From Deltaproteobacteria bacterium (GTDB taxonomy: Bacteria > Desulfobacterota > Desulfobacteria > Desulfobacterales > SpSt-501), in the NCBI GenBank assembly GCA_016219005.1, contig JACRCN010000086.1, positions 1-59,088 of the forward strand: DNA of 59,088 nucleotides. The letters are read 5' to 3'. The notes beneath the pieces are model-generated. The model did no database searches. It had not been told where the DNA came from and saw nothing but the letters and a program-made list of their open reading frames with translations. The position numbers and the translations under genes were made by a program. Positions 27,567-36,702 of the stretch are shown piece by piece; the stretch's first letter is position 1; each line of letters starts with the position of its first letter.

Positions 27567-28784
27567 ATGGGACTGATCGTTCAAAAATACGGCGGCACGT
27601 CTGTGGCGAACCTGGAGCGCATCCGCAACGTCGCCCACCGCGTGATCCGCACCCACAACCAGGGCCACGACGTCGTGGCCATCGTCTCGGCCATGTCAGG
27701 TGTCACGGACAGCCTGATTGCGCTTGCCCGGGAGATCAACGAGAGCCCGGATAAGCGCGAGCTGGACGCTCTCCTCGCCACCGGCGAGCAGACGACCGCA
27801 ACCCTTTTGGCCATGATGCTCACCTCCATGGGCTCTCCGGCGCAATCCCTCATGGGCTTCCAGGTGCAGGTGCGCACCGACCAGTGCTTCGGCAACGCCC
27901 GCATCCAGGACATCCGCGTCGACCGCGTGCGCAGCCTGCTCAGCGACCATTCCATTGTGGTGGTGGCCGGATTTCAGGGCTGCGACGCCGAAGGGAATAT
28001 CACTACACTCGGCCGCGGGGGATCCGACACCTCGGCCGTGGCCATCGCCGCCGCGCTCACGGCGGACGCGTGCGATATCTACACCGACGTCACCGGTGTG
28101 TTCACGGCCGACCCGAACGTGGTCTCCAAGGCCCGCAAGATCGACCGGATATCCTACGAGGAAATGCTGGAGATGTCCAGCATCGGGGCCAAGGTGCTGC
28201 AGATCCGCTCGGTGGAATTCGCCATGAAATACAACGTCCCGGTGCACGTGCGATCGTCTTTTTCGGAGGAGGAGGGAACCATGGTCGTCAATGAGGATAA
28301 CGGCATGGAACGCGTGGTGGTCTCCGCGGTGACCATGAACAAGAGCGATGCGCGCATCACGTTAAGAAAGGTGCCGGACAGCCCTGGCATCGCCGCTAAA
28401 ATCTTCACGCCCATCGCCGCGGCCGGGATCTCCGTCGACATGATCATCCAGAACACGCGCGCCAGCGGCAAGACCGACTTGACCTTCACGGTGCCCAAGG
28501 CCGACTACAAGGTCGCGCTGGCGATCGAGAAGCAGGTGGCCAAGGAGATCGAGGCCGAGGACGTGTTCGGGGACGAGAACATCGCCAAGATCTCGGTCAC
28601 CGGGGTGGGCATGCGCAGCCACCCGGGGGTGGCGGCGCGCATGTTTGCCTGCCTGGCGCGGGAGGGGATCAACATCATGATGATCAGCACCTCCGAGATC
28701 CGGATCTCCTGCCTGATCGAGCAGAAGTACGCCGAGCTCGGGGTTCAGGCGCTGCACACGGAATTCGGACTGGATGCCGCGTGA
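27567..28784 (+). CDS. lysC: Aspartate kinase (monofunctional, two ACT domains)
   Basis: Phosphorylates aspartate, the first step to lysine, methionine and threonine. The N-terminal kinase signature VQKYGGTSV, TTLGRGGSDTSA and DIYTDVTGVFTADPN are clear. Two C-terminal ACT domains (about 265-400) suggest feedback inhibition by lysine and/or threonine. 405 aa. A good GGAGG site precedes the ATG. Likely the last long gene of the phoH-to-lysC run. Confidence 0.96.
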   Translation: MGLIVQKYGGTSVANLERIRNVAHRVIRTHNQGHDVVAIVSAMSGVTDSLIALAREINESPDKRELDALLATGEQTTATLLAMMLTSMGSPAQSLMGFQVQVRTDQCFGNARIQDIRVDRVRSLLSDHSIVVVAGFQGCDAEGNITTLGRGGSDTSAVAIAAALTADACDIYTDVTGVFTADPNVVSKARKIDRISYEEMLEMSSIGAKVLQIRSVEFAMKYNVPVHVRSSFSEEEGTMVVNEDNGMERVVVSAVTMNKSDARITLRKVPDSPGIAAKIFTPIAAAGISVDMIIQNTRASGKTDLTFTVPKADYKVALAIEKQVAKEIEAEDVFGDENIAKISVTGVGMRSHPGVAARMFACLAREGINIMMISTSEIRISCLIEQKYAELGVQALHTEFGLDAA

Positions 28785-28797
28785 CGACGCTTTAGAG

Positions 28798-28893
28798 ATG
28801 CCGCACTTTACGCCCCAGCAGCTCGTGTTTGTGCTCGTGCTGGCGGTGCTCGTGCTGGGGCTTGCGGTCTACCGCACCTTCTGGCTGTTCTGA
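28798..28893 (+). CDS. Possible 31-residue single-span membrane peptide
   Basis: ATG at 28798, 13 bases behind lysC, encoding MPHFTPQQLVF, then one Val/Leu-rich hydrophobic segment (about residues 9-25), ending YRTFWLF. The hydrophobic pattern and its position right after lysC make it a plausible small membrane protein. The ribosome site is weak and I do not recognise a family, so it may be chance. Confidence 0.4.
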   Translation: MPHFTPQQLVFVLVLAVLVLGLAVYRTFWLF

Positions 28894-28930
28894 ATTCGTG
28901 AGCAGTAAATACTCAAGTAGATAGACTGAA

Positions 28931-28951
28931 GGCTGAGGGCTGAAAGCTTTC
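28931..28951 (+). repeat. GCTGAAAGC-type repeat (pair B left)
   Basis: GGCTGAGGGCTGAAAGCTTTC, between lysC and the lipoprotein gene. Inverted partner at 29693-29720. Confidence 0.55.
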
Positions 28952-29001
28952 ATAGAGACAAATCATTCGTGACCACAGAGGCGCTGTTTTTCAACTGCCC
29001 G

Positions 29002-29487
29002 CTAGATTTCCTCAGCCCCCTCAACCGAATCCTCGTCGGGTGACAGGTCTTCCAGAAAAGCGCCTACTTTGGCGAGTTCAACCGCAATTTCCCTGCCCAT
29101 GAGACGGGCAAAGGCAACCGAGCCGGACATCCCGTAGTCGATCTGTACGGATGTCATGGTGGCGGTTCGATACTCGACCAGGATTTCTGCTTTTTCCCCC
29201 CGGCTGTAGCCGTACCGGAATGAGGTTCGCTCGGCTTCGACTTTCTTTTCCAGTAGTTCAAGCGACAGCACCTGGCCCGCACGGATGGTGGCGTCGACAA
29301 CGTCCGCGTATCGAGCCACCCAGTAGCTCTCCACTTTGCCTTTTTCGGATAGACTCAAGGCGACGGGCGAAGCACCGCCGATGGCCCCGACGGTCTGGAA
29401 GGCGACCGGAGCCATGCAACCACTGCCGATGAAAAGAAAAGCGCCCAATGCGCTCAACGCAAACCTGTGCGTGGAAGAAAGACCCAT
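29002..29487 (-). CDS. DUF3568-like lipoprotein
   Basis: 161 aa. The signal peptide ends in a lipobox FIGSGC, so it is probably lipid-anchored. The mature part has the layout of DUF3568: an Ala/Val-rich segment YADVVDATIRAG, a Glu/Arg-rich strand pair (EKKVEAERTSFRYG) and a Val/Tyr strand (ILVEYRTATMTSVQIDYG). Function unknown. The start at 29487 is chosen because it begins the signal peptide; the frame is open to 29571. It lies isolated and enclosed by an inverted repeat pair. Confidence 0.65.
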   Translation of the reverse strand: MGLSSTHRFALSALGAFLFIGSGCMAPVAFQTVGAIGGASPVALSLSEKGKVESYWVARYADVVDATIRAGQVLSLELLEKKVEAERTSFRYGYSRGEKAEILVEYRTATMTSVQIDYGMSGSVAFARLMGREIAVELAKVGAFLEDLSPDEDSVEGAEEI

Positions 29488-29692
29488 TTCCTGTTTTCCC
29501 CTTCTCGCCCGGTTTTCATGACCGGACATCCTCTCCGATCCCCGCCGCCCATCTGATCCCGGCCGACGCAAGCTCTGCCATCACTCCAACCGGCAGCACG
29601 ATCAGGGTGTTCGAAAACAAGCATCAGGCCGTCAGCCAAGGCAACATCCGCTCAAGGCTCCAAGCTCATGCGAAAAAACCCCATCCGCCCAA

Positions 29693-29720
29693 CTTTCAGC
29701 TTTCAGCTTCCAGCTTCCAG
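29693..29720 (-). repeat. GCTGGAAGCTGAAAGC-type repeat (pair B right, inverted)
   Basis: Two CTTTCAG/CTTCCAG units in tandem, the reverse complement of the type of motif at 28931-28951, upstream of the lipoprotein gene. Confidence 0.65.
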
Positions 29721-29789
29721 ATGTGAGCATTTGCAAAAGCCGCACACCCCCCGGATCACGGTGTGGGGGCGCAGTGTTTCAACACCCTG

Positions 29790-30509
29790 TTAGAGCGCGG
29801 ATTCAATCTCTGCGGCGATGCGCTGTGCCGCGGCACGCGGGTTCTGGGCATCCCGGATCGGCCGGCCGATCACGAGATAGTCCGAGCCGCCTCTCACCGC
29901 CTCAGCCGGCGTACTCACACGCTGCTGGTCGTCCGTCCCGCTGGCCGCCCACAGCGGCCGGATCCCCGGCGTCACCGTGACGAACTCGGCCCCGAACTCT
30001 GCCTTGATCGCCCGTGCCTCAAGCCCGGAGCAAACGACCCCCGCACAGCCGGCCTGCTGCGCCATCCGCGCCCGCCGCAGAACGAGCCGCGGCAGGTTGC
30101 CCGCCAGTTCCTCGCTGAAGCCGGCAGCGGCGATGTCCTGAGCCGACACGCTCGTCAGCACCGTGACCCCCAGCACCCCGACCTTCCCGCCGCTGCCGGC
30201 GACGGCGGCCGCGAGCATCCGCTGGCTCTCGCCGCAATGCACGGTGGCCAGCCTCACGCCCAGCGCGGCGACCCCGGCCATGGCCCGTGAAACGGTCGCC
30301 GGAATGTCGTGCAGCTTGAGATCCAGGAACACGCCGGCCGGACCGGCGGTGTGGATGAAGGCGATGATCTCCGGTCCGGACCGGATGAACAGCTCAAGGC
30401 CCACCTTGAACATGCCCACCACGCCGGCGAGCATGGTCACGTAGCGCTTAGCCTCCTCACCCGACGCGACATCCAGCGGGAAGATAAGATAGTCCTTCGG
30501 AGACTTCAT
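29790..30509 (-). CDS. pyrF: Orotidine 5'-phosphate decarboxylase
   Basis: Last step of de novo UMP synthesis. The catalytic Lys/Asp cluster is in FLDLKLHDIP, with FPLDV at the N-terminus, CSGLEA, TPGIRP and the phosphate-binding VIGRPI loop at the C-terminus. 239 aa is standard. It lies 45 bases downstream of rfbB on the same strand, an unusual partnership that may be only positional. Confidence 0.96.
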   Translation of the reverse strand: MKSPKDYLIFPLDVASGEEAKRYVTMLAGVVGMFKVGLELFIRSGPEIIAFIHTAGPAGVFLDLKLHDIPATVSRAMAGVAALGVRLATVHCGESQRMLAAAVAGSGGKVGVLGVTVLTSVSAQDIAAAGFSEELAGNLPRLVLRRARMAQQAGCAGVVCSGLEARAIKAEFGAEFVTVTPGIRPLWAASGTDDQQRVSTPAEAVRGGSDYLVIGRPIRDAQNPRAAAQRIAAEIESAL

Positions 30510-30554
30510 TCGCGTCGATCCTCGATCCCATGGCCCCCTCGGCCTCCCGGGCTC

Positions 30555-31610
30555 TCATCCATTGCCGTAGTGCTGCTGCACCCAGCGCTGATATTCACCG
30601 GTCCTCACGCGCTGCACCCAGGCACGGTGGCCCAGGTACCACTGGATGGTCTGGCGCAGGCCGGTCTCGAACGTCACCTGCGGCGTCCAGCCGAGGTCCC
30701 GTTCGATTTTGCGGCTGTCGATGGCATAGCGCAAGTCGTGGCCTGGCCGGTCCTTTACGAAAGTGATCAGGCCCCGGCGCGGCCCCAGGGCGGCATCCGG
30801 CAGGATCTCGTCCAGCAGGTCGCAGATGAGGGCGACCGCGTCGATGTTCGCCAGCTCGCAGCGGCCGCCGATGTTGTAAGTTTCCCCCCGTTTCCCCCCC
30901 TGCATGATCGCCCACACCGCGCGGCAGTGGTCCATCACGTGGAGCCAGTCCCGCACATTGCGGCCCTGTCCGTAAACGGGCAGCGGTTTGCCCTCGGCCG
31001 CATTCAGGATCATCAGCGGGATCAGCTTCTCCGGAAACTGAAAGGGACCGTAATTGTTGGTGCAGTTGGAGATCGTCACCGGCAGGCCGTAGGTGTGATG
31101 ATAAGCCCGCACCAGGTGATCCGAGGCGGCCTTGGAGGCTGAATACGGGCTGTTCGGCCGGTAAGCCGTTTCCTCGCTGAAATATCCTTCGGGCCCCAGT
31201 GAGCCATAGACCTCGTCGGTGCTCACATGGTGAAAAAGCATGAGGCGGTCGGCGCGCTCCCGTGCGACCTCCAGCAGCGTGAATGTGCCATCCACGTTGG
31301 TCTTGATGAAACCCTCCGGCGCCACGATCGAGCGATCGACGTGGGACTCGGCGGCGAAGTGGCAGACGGCGTCGATCGCGAAACGAGCGAAGACATCCGT
31401 CATGGCGCTCCGATCACAGATGTCGGCGCGAACGAAAACATACCGGTCCGGAAATTGTTCCGCGATATCTGTGAGATTCTCCGGGTTGCCGGCATAAGTC
31501 AGCTTGTCGACGTTGACCACACGCCCGCTAAACCCGCTTTCCGTCAGCAGACACCGGATGAAGTTCGAACCGATGAATCCGCAGCCGCCGGTGACGAGGA
31601 TGGAGTGCAT
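30555..31610 (-). CDS. rfbB: dTDP-glucose 4,6-dehydratase
   Basis: Makes dTDP-4-keto-6-deoxyglucose for rhamnose and other surface sugars. Extended SDR fold: the NAD motif [10 protein letters not shown] at the N-terminus, active-site TDEVYG, YSASK (Tyr/Lys pair) and the nucleotide-sugar block NVRDWLHV. 351 aa. The ATG at 31610 is preferred over a TTG at 31619 because AGGGG lies 11 bases before it. No rfbA, C or D is nearby. Confidence 0.95.
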   Translation of the reverse strand: MHSILVTGGCGFIGSNFIRCLLTESGFSGRVVNVDKLTYAGNPENLTDIAEQFPDRYVFVRADICDRSAMTDVFARFAIDAVCHFAAESHVDRSIVAPEGFIKTNVDGTFTLLEVARERADRLMLFHHVSTDEVYGSLGPEGYFSEETAYRPNSPYSASKAASDHLVRAYHHTYGLPVTISNCTNNYGPFQFPEKLIPLMILNAAEGKPLPVYGQGRNVRDWLHVMDHCRAVWAIMQGGKRGETYNIGGRCELANIDAVALICDLLDEILPDAALGPRRGLITFVKDRPGHDLRYAIDSRKIERDLGWTPQVTFETGLRQTIQWYLGHRAWVQRVRTGEYQRWVQQHYGNG

Positions 31611-31815
31611 GCGATTCAATTCCCCTTTCTCGATAGCCCCGCGCCGGCAAGGGCTTCAATGCCGGTTGAGCCCCCGCTGCCGGATGTGAACATCAACGCG
31701 TCGTCTTTCCCGTGTTCGCTCATCGCACATCCCGTATTCAATACCCGATTTTACACCATACCCCAATTTGACGCGGTCATAAACGTTTTTTTTGAGCACG
31801 CCCCCAAAAAATGGG

Positions 31816-31844
31816 TTGAATCCGGAAACGTGCCATGCTATAAA
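31816..31844 (+). promoter_or_regulatory. Sigma-70 promoter of the CheD-HDOD/selA run
   Basis: TTGAAT (31816-31821), a 17-base spacer and TATAAA (31839-31844), 43 bases before the ATG at 31888. AT-rich flanks support it. Confidence 0.6.
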
Positions 31845-31887
31845 ATTTCATAATGTTTACAGGCAAATAATTTAACCACACAGGGCC

Positions 31888-33240
31888 ATGGGACACCACC
31901 ACGTCAGTGCGGGTAGCAATTTCGTCGGCGGCCGGCAGCCGCTGGTGCTGGAAGCGTACCTGGCGACCTGCATCGGTCTCGCGCTGGTGGACGATACGGC
32001 GGGGGTCGGCGGGCTCGCCCATTTTCTTCTCCCCGAACCGACCTCGCTCGCCGGCTCGTTCCAGCCGGAGAAGTATGCCTCGAGCGGCCTGCCTCTTTTT
32101 CTGAAGGCCCTTTGCGACGCCGGAGCCCGGCGCGAACACCTGAAGGCTACCATTGCGGGCGGGGCTCTGATCGGCCCGCTCGCTGAAATCGACCTCAGCC
32201 TCAACATCGGCGGCCGGACCGCGGAAACCGCCGAGACCATTCTGCGACGGGAAGGCATCCCGATCACCCACGCCGAGACCGGCGGCCTTTTCTCCTGCTG
32301 CATCCGCCTGGACATGCAGACCTGGGCGTGCCGCATCGAGCCGTCCGACTTCAGCAAAACGGAATCGCACCGACCCGCGACGATTCCCAGCCTCAAGGAC
32401 ATCGACCAGGCCATGGAGCGCCTTCAGCCGGTTCCCCAGGTCGCCCTGAAGATCATGCGGCTCATTGAAGAGGAAGAGCAATATGACATTCGCGTGCTGA
32501 CCGCGGAGATCCGCAAGGACCAGGTCATCAGCGCGCGGACCCTGCAGCTTGCCAACTCCGTGATGTTCGCTCACCGCTGCCGCATCGAATCACTGGACCA
32601 GGCCCTGATGTATATGGGTGTCAACCTGCTCATGAAGTTCGTGATCGCCGCGGCCATCGACGGGTTCTTCGCCCAGTCGGCTTCGGGCTATTCCCTGTGC
32701 AAGGGTGGGATCTACCACCATGCCGTCGGCACGGCCGTGATCGCCGAGCGGCTGGCGCAACTGACGTCGGCGGCCGCACCCAGCCTGGCCTACACCGCGG
32801 GCCTCCTGCACGACATCGGCAAGGTGGCCCTCGACCAGTATATGTCCGTTGCCTACCCGCTGTTTTACCGCCGTTTGTTCGAAAATCCGGAGCTGGATTT
32901 CACCCAGGCGGAACGGGAAGTCTTCGGGGTCGATCACACCGAGGTCGGCCATCGCCTGGCGGTCAAGTGGATTCTGCCCGATTCGTTGGCCGAGGCCATC
33001 CGCCACCACCACGTGCCCGAGCGCGTAGAGCAGCATGGAAATCTTGCCCATATCGTGTTCCTGGCGAATTTTCTGATGTCCTGCTTCCGGGCCGGGCTCG
33101 AAGTCGAAAAGCTGGATGCGGGCCTGCTGGCCTCGCGCCTGGCCGCTATCGGACTTGCCGTCGACCAGTTCCCGCAGCTCGTGGACATGATCCCGGTGAA
33201 CGTGTTCGAAGCCGCCCCCGCGGCGGCGATAGCGGGATGA
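31888..33240 (+). CDS. CheD-HDOD fusion protein
   Basis: 450 aa. Residues about 5-155 match CheD, the chemoreceptor glutamine deamidase: VSAGSNFV, LATCIGLALVDD, GGLAHFLLP, IAGGA and NIGGRTAE. Cys28 and His45 occupy the positions of the CheD catalytic pair. Residues about 175-390 are an HDOD domain (LQPVPQVALKIMRLIEEE, LLHDIGKVALDQYM, EAIRHHH), a divergent HD fold often without phosphodiesterase activity; here an HD pair (LLHDIGK) is present. The fusion suggests a signalling protein linking receptor deamidation with HDOD output. No chemotaxis gene is adjacent. Confidence 0.8.
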   Translation: MGHHHVSAGSNFVGGRQPLVLEAYLATCIGLALVDDTAGVGGLAHFLLPEPTSLAGSFQPEKYASSGLPLFLKALCDAGARREHLKATIAGGALIGPLAEIDLSLNIGGRTAETAETILRREGIPITHAETGGLFSCCIRLDMQTWACRIEPSDFSKTESHRPATIPSLKDIDQAMERLQPVPQVALKIMRLIEEEEQYDIRVLTAEIRKDQVISARTLQLANSVMFAHRCRIESLDQALMYMGVNLLMKFVIAAAIDGFFAQSASGYSLCKGGIYHHAVGTAVIAERLAQLTSAAAPSLAYTAGLLHDIGKVALDQYMSVAYPLFYRRLFENPELDFTQAEREVFGVDHTEVGHRLAVKWILPDSLAEAIRHHHVPERVEQHGNLAHIVFLANFLMSCFRAGLEVEKLDAGLLASRLAAIGLAVDQFPQLVDMIPVNVFEAAPAAAIAG

Positions 33241-33288
33241 TGCCCTGCACATTTTGAGCAGACGCGCCCTGGTGTGCGAGACTCCTCT

Positions 33289-34710
33289 ATGGATTTGACT
33301 GAACGACAGCGACACCTCCTGCGGCTGCTCCCGGCCGTCGACCGCGTCATCGATCTCGCGAAGACCGCGAGCGGCTTCGAACGGATCCCCAAATCGGTGG
33401 TCGTCAGCTCGATCCGCACCGTGATCGAGGCGCAGCGTCGACGCGTCTGCGAGGGCAACGGCACCCTCACCGATGCGGAGCTGTCCGACGGGGCCATCAT
33501 GGACCGGGTGAAGGAGACGGTGCAGCTTGCCATGCGCCCGAATCTCCGACGCGTGGTCAACGCCACCGGTATCGTGGTGCACACCAATCTGGGCCGCTCG
33601 CTGCTGGCGCAGGAGGCAATCGAAAACATGGCGGCTGTCGCCGCCGGCTACTCGAACCTCGAATACGACCTGGCGCAGGGCAAGCGCGGCTCGCGCTATG
33701 CCGCCGTCCAGGACCTCCTGTGCGAGATCACCGGCGCGGAGGCCGCCATGGTGGTCAACAACAACGCCGGCGCGGTGCTCGTCTGCCTCGAATCCCTGGC
33801 GCGGAACCGCCAGGTCATCGTCTCCCGCGGCGAGCTCGTCGAGATCGGCGGCTCCTTCCGCATTCCTGACGTCATGGCCAAGAGCAACGCCGTGCTGAGG
33901 GAGGTCGGGACCACCAACCGCACCCACCTCCGGGATTACGAAAGCGCCATCGCTCCCGAAACCGGGCTCCTGCTGAAGGTTCATTGCAGCAACTACAGTA
34001 TCGTCGGCTTCACGCGGCAGGTGTCGCTGAAAGAACTCGTCGGCCTGGGAGCTATCCACAACCTGCCCGTAATGGAGGACCTCGGCAGCGGCACCTTCAT
34101 CGATTTCTCGCGCTACGGCCTGCTGAAAGAACCCACCGTGCAGGCGTCGGTCGCCAGCGGCGCCGATGTGGTCACCTTCAGCGGCGACAAGCTCCTGGGA
34201 GGTCCCCAGGCGGGGATCATCGTGGGCAAGCAGACCTTCATCGAGCGTATCCGCCAGAACTCCATCACCCGGGCGCTGCGCATCGACAAGCTCACCCTGG
34301 CGGCCCTCGAGAGCACGCTGCGGCTTTACCGTGACGAGGAACGGGCCGTGGCGGAGATACCGACCCTGCGCATGCTGACCGACACCGAAGCCGCGATCGC
34401 GGCGCGCGCCGCGGTGCTCGCCCGGACACTGGCCGGCTTGCCCGACTCCCGGCTGGCGGTCGATCTCGTGCGCCTGCCGTCCAAGGCCGGCGGCGGCGCC
34501 CTGCCGCTGCTGGAGCTGCCGAGCCGCGGCCTGCGCATCCGCGTCAACGGGCTCTCCGCCAACGCGCTCGAGCTGCGCCTGCGGAGCGCAGATCCGCCCG
34601 TCATCGGCCGCATCGAGGACAATGCCTTCGTAATGGATGTGCGCACCCTTCAGAACGACGAATTCCCCCTCATCGAATCGGCCCTGGCGTCGATTCTGAA
34701 AAGCGACTGA
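33289..34710 (+). CDS. selA: L-seryl-tRNA(Sec) selenium transferase SelA
   Basis: PLP enzyme that converts seryl-tRNA(Sec) to selenocysteyl-tRNA(Sec) using selenophosphate. The PLP lysine is Lys301 in FSGDKLLGGPQAG. The N-terminal RVVNATGIVVHTNLGRS, MVVNNNAGAV and SRGELVEIGGSFRIPD blocks are diagnostic. 473 aa is the usual length. The start is the ATG at 33289; a GTG at 33274 is possible. selB, selC and selD are not in the window. Its presence means the organism can in principle insert selenocysteine, which matters for the UGA-containing gene at 5561. Confidence 0.96.
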   Translation: MDLTERQRHLLRLLPAVDRVIDLAKTASGFERIPKSVVVSSIRTVIEAQRRRVCEGNGTLTDAELSDGAIMDRVKETVQLAMRPNLRRVVNATGIVVHTNLGRSLLAQEAIENMAAVAAGYSNLEYDLAQGKRGSRYAAVQDLLCEITGAEAAMVVNNNAGAVLVCLESLARNRQVIVSRGELVEIGGSFRIPDVMAKSNAVLREVGTTNRTHLRDYESAIAPETGLLLKVHCSNYSIVGFTRQVSLKELVGLGAIHNLPVMEDLGSGTFIDFSRYGLLKEPTVQASVASGADVVTFSGDKLLGGPQAGIIVGKQTFIERIRQNSITRALRIDKLTLAALESTLRLYRDEERAVAEIPTLRMLTDTEAAIAARAAVLARTLAGLPDSRLAVDLVRLPSKAGGGALPLLELPSRGLRIRVNGLSANALELRLRSADPPVIGRIEDNAFVMDVRTLQNDEFPLIESALASILKSD

Positions 34711-34713
34711 GAC

Positions 34714-36057
34714 ATGGCGAACCGCAAGAGAAAAATCGCACGCAAGGAAGGCTCCCGGCGCCACTTCCTGCTGTCCCAGGCCGACACCCGGCGGCTCGAA
34801 GAGGCGCCGGAATACGGCGCCGACCGTGTCCGCGACCTGTTGGCAGCGACGTTTCCGGACCTCCTGTGGGGAACGGGGTTGCGTGGCGCATGCGCTAAGC
34901 GGCTCAAGACGGTCAGCCGCTTTGCGGCCATGGCCGTGCGCCAGGATGAGGCCCCCGGAAGGCAGCTGCCCCTTTTGGCCGGTCCCGATCCCGGGCCGCT
35001 CCTGGAGGTTGCCAACGGCCTGGACCGGGTCTGCCGAGACATCGGCGGTTTCTGGGGAATCGAGGACCACGGGCTGCCGGCGGGATTCCTGCCCGGCTGC
35101 GGGGCGGCGGAGGGGCTGGCCGCGGCCAAGGCATTCCAGCAGGAGCTGCGCGAACGGACCGGCTGCACACTGACCGTGGGTGTTGCCGTCCACCCCACCC
35201 TCGACTATGCCGTGCATGAGACCGTCGTGAATGCCCGCAAGGCAGCCGACCACGCAACCTTTTTCGGCCCCGGCAGCTGCGCTGCCTTCGATGCGGTCAG
35301 CCTCAACATCAGCGGCGACAAGTGCTTTGAACACGGCGACACCGAGGCGGCGATCCGGGAGTTTCAGCGGGCCCTCGCCCTGGACCCCGCCAATGTGAAC
35401 GTGCGCAACAGCCTCGGCGTGTGTTACGCCGTGCTCGGCGACTACGAAGAGGCCCTGCAGCAGTTCGCGGCGGCCGTCAGCCTGGACCGCCGCGAATACA
35501 TGGCGATCTACAACATCGGCCTCGTCCACTGGCTGCTCGGCCGCAAGGAGGCCGCCCTCGATCATCTGCTGCAGGCCAACGCCCTGCGGGGCGAGGTGTT
35601 CGAGATCCTGTTCCAGATCGGAAAGCTCCAGCTGGACATGCATCAGCCGCACGCCTCCCGCGAGAACCTCGAGCACGCCAGCCGCCTGCGCACCAAGTCC
35701 GGCGGCATCTACCGCTACCTCGGCGACTGCTACGCAGCCCTCGACCTCTCGGAAAAAGCGATAGCGGCCTACAAGAAAGCCATCAAGTTCAACTCGAGCG
35801 ACCCGGCCGCACTGTCCGCCTTAGGCTGCCTGTTCGACGGCAAGGCCGAGAACCCGGACATATCGTTGATGTTCTGCCGGGAGAGCGTCAAGCTCGCCCC
35901 GGAGAACCCTTTGTTCCGCCACCGGCTGGGCGCCCTCTGTTTGAAGCAGAACCGTCTGGCGGATGCGCTGGAACACCTGGAAGCGGCCGCGCGCCTCGGC
36001 CGCGACACCGCCGGCGACATCCGCCGGGTGCGGGAGCGGATGGAGGGGCGGCACTGA
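34714..36057 (+). CDS. TPR protein with degenerate GGDEF-like N-terminal domain
   Basis: 447 aa, beginning 3 bases after selA. Residues about 75-195 resemble a GGDEF fold without the active-site signature: GVAVHPTLDYAVHETVVNA, then ARKAADHATFFG. Residues about 200-440 form six or more TPR units (GDTEAAIREFQRALALDP; GDYEEALQQFAAAVSLD; LSEKAIAAYKKAIKFN). It is probably a cytosolic scaffold or sensor; no enzyme activity is predicted. Tight spacing suggests cotranscription with selA, but no selenium-specific role is known. Confidence 0.75.
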   Translation: MANRKRKIARKEGSRRHFLLSQADTRRLEEAPEYGADRVRDLLAATFPDLLWGTGLRGACAKRLKTVSRFAAMAVRQDEAPGRQLPLLAGPDPGPLLEVANGLDRVCRDIGGFWGIEDHGLPAGFLPGCGAAEGLAAAKAFQQELRERTGCTLTVGVAVHPTLDYAVHETVVNARKAADHATFFGPGSCAAFDAVSLNISGDKCFEHGDTEAAIREFQRALALDPANVNVRNSLGVCYAVLGDYEEALQQFAAAVSLDRREYMAIYNIGLVHWLLGRKEAALDHLLQANALRGEVFEILFQIGKLQLDMHQPHASRENLEHASRLRTKSGGIYRYLGDCYAALDLSEKAIAAYKKAIKFNSSDPAALSALGCLFDGKAENPDISLMFCRESVKLAPENPLFRHRLGALCLKQNRLADALEHLEAAARLGRDTAGDIRRVRERMEGRH

Positions 36058-36105
36058 TACGCATGCCCCATTGATCTTGATCGGATTCAAACGCACGCAA
36101 GGCCC

Positions 36106-36702
36106 ATGACCGACTACGCTCAGATCATCTCCGGCATCCTGGAAGAGAGCATCCGGGTCAAGCGTGAGGCTATTTTGCACAACCTGGGGCGCATCCAGAA
36201 GGGCGCCGAAACACTGGCGGCCTGCGTGTCCTCGGGCCACAAGATCCTCATCTTCGGAAACGGCGGCAGTGCCGCGGATTCCCAGCACATCGCCGCGGAG
36301 TTCGTGAACCGGCTCCGGATCGAGCGGCCGCCTCTGGCCGCCTTGGCGCTGACCACGGACAGCTCCATCCTCACCAGCATCGGCAACGACTACCGCTTCG
36401 AGGACATTTTCGCCAAGCAGGTGGCCGCTCTCGGCCGGCCGGGTGATGTCGCCTGGGGCATCAGCACCAGCGGCAACTCCCCCAACGTGGTCGCGGCCAT
36501 CGCAGACGCCCGCCGCCGGGGCCTGGCGACGGTCGCGATGATCGGCCGGGGCGGCAAACTCGCCGCCGGCGCCGAACTCGTCTTCACCGTGGACTCGGCT
36601 GTCACCGCGCGCATCCAGGAGACCCACATCACCATCGGCCACATCCTTTGCGAGCTCGTCGACCGCATCCTCTTCCCGCAGGGGTTCACGCATGAAGCCT
36701 GA
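36106..36702 (+). CDS. gmhA: Phosphoheptose isomerase GmhA
   Basis: Converts sedoheptulose 7-phosphate to D-glycero-D-manno-heptose 7-phosphate for LPS core. SIS-domain motifs GNGGSAADSQHIAAEFVNR and GISTSGNSPNV are clear, and the C-terminal TARIQETHITIGHILCE matches GmhA. 198 aa. AAGG lies 6 bases before the ATG. The next gene overlaps its 3' end by 11 bases. Confidence 0.94.
   Translation: MTDYAQIISGILEESIRVKREAILHNLGRIQKGAETLAACVSSGHKILIFGNGGSAADSQHIAAEFVNRLRIERPPLAALALTTDSSILTSIGNDYRFEDIFAKQVAALGRPGDVAWGISTSGNSPNVVAAIADARRRGLATVAMIGRGGKLAAGAELVFTVDSAVTARIQETHITIGHILCELVDRILFPQGFTHEA

Noticed and set aside
32590-35676. 1028-codon open frame on the minus strand
   Set aside because: Antisense to the HDOD, selA and TPR genes; composition-driven open frame without recognisable domains in a GC-rich region.
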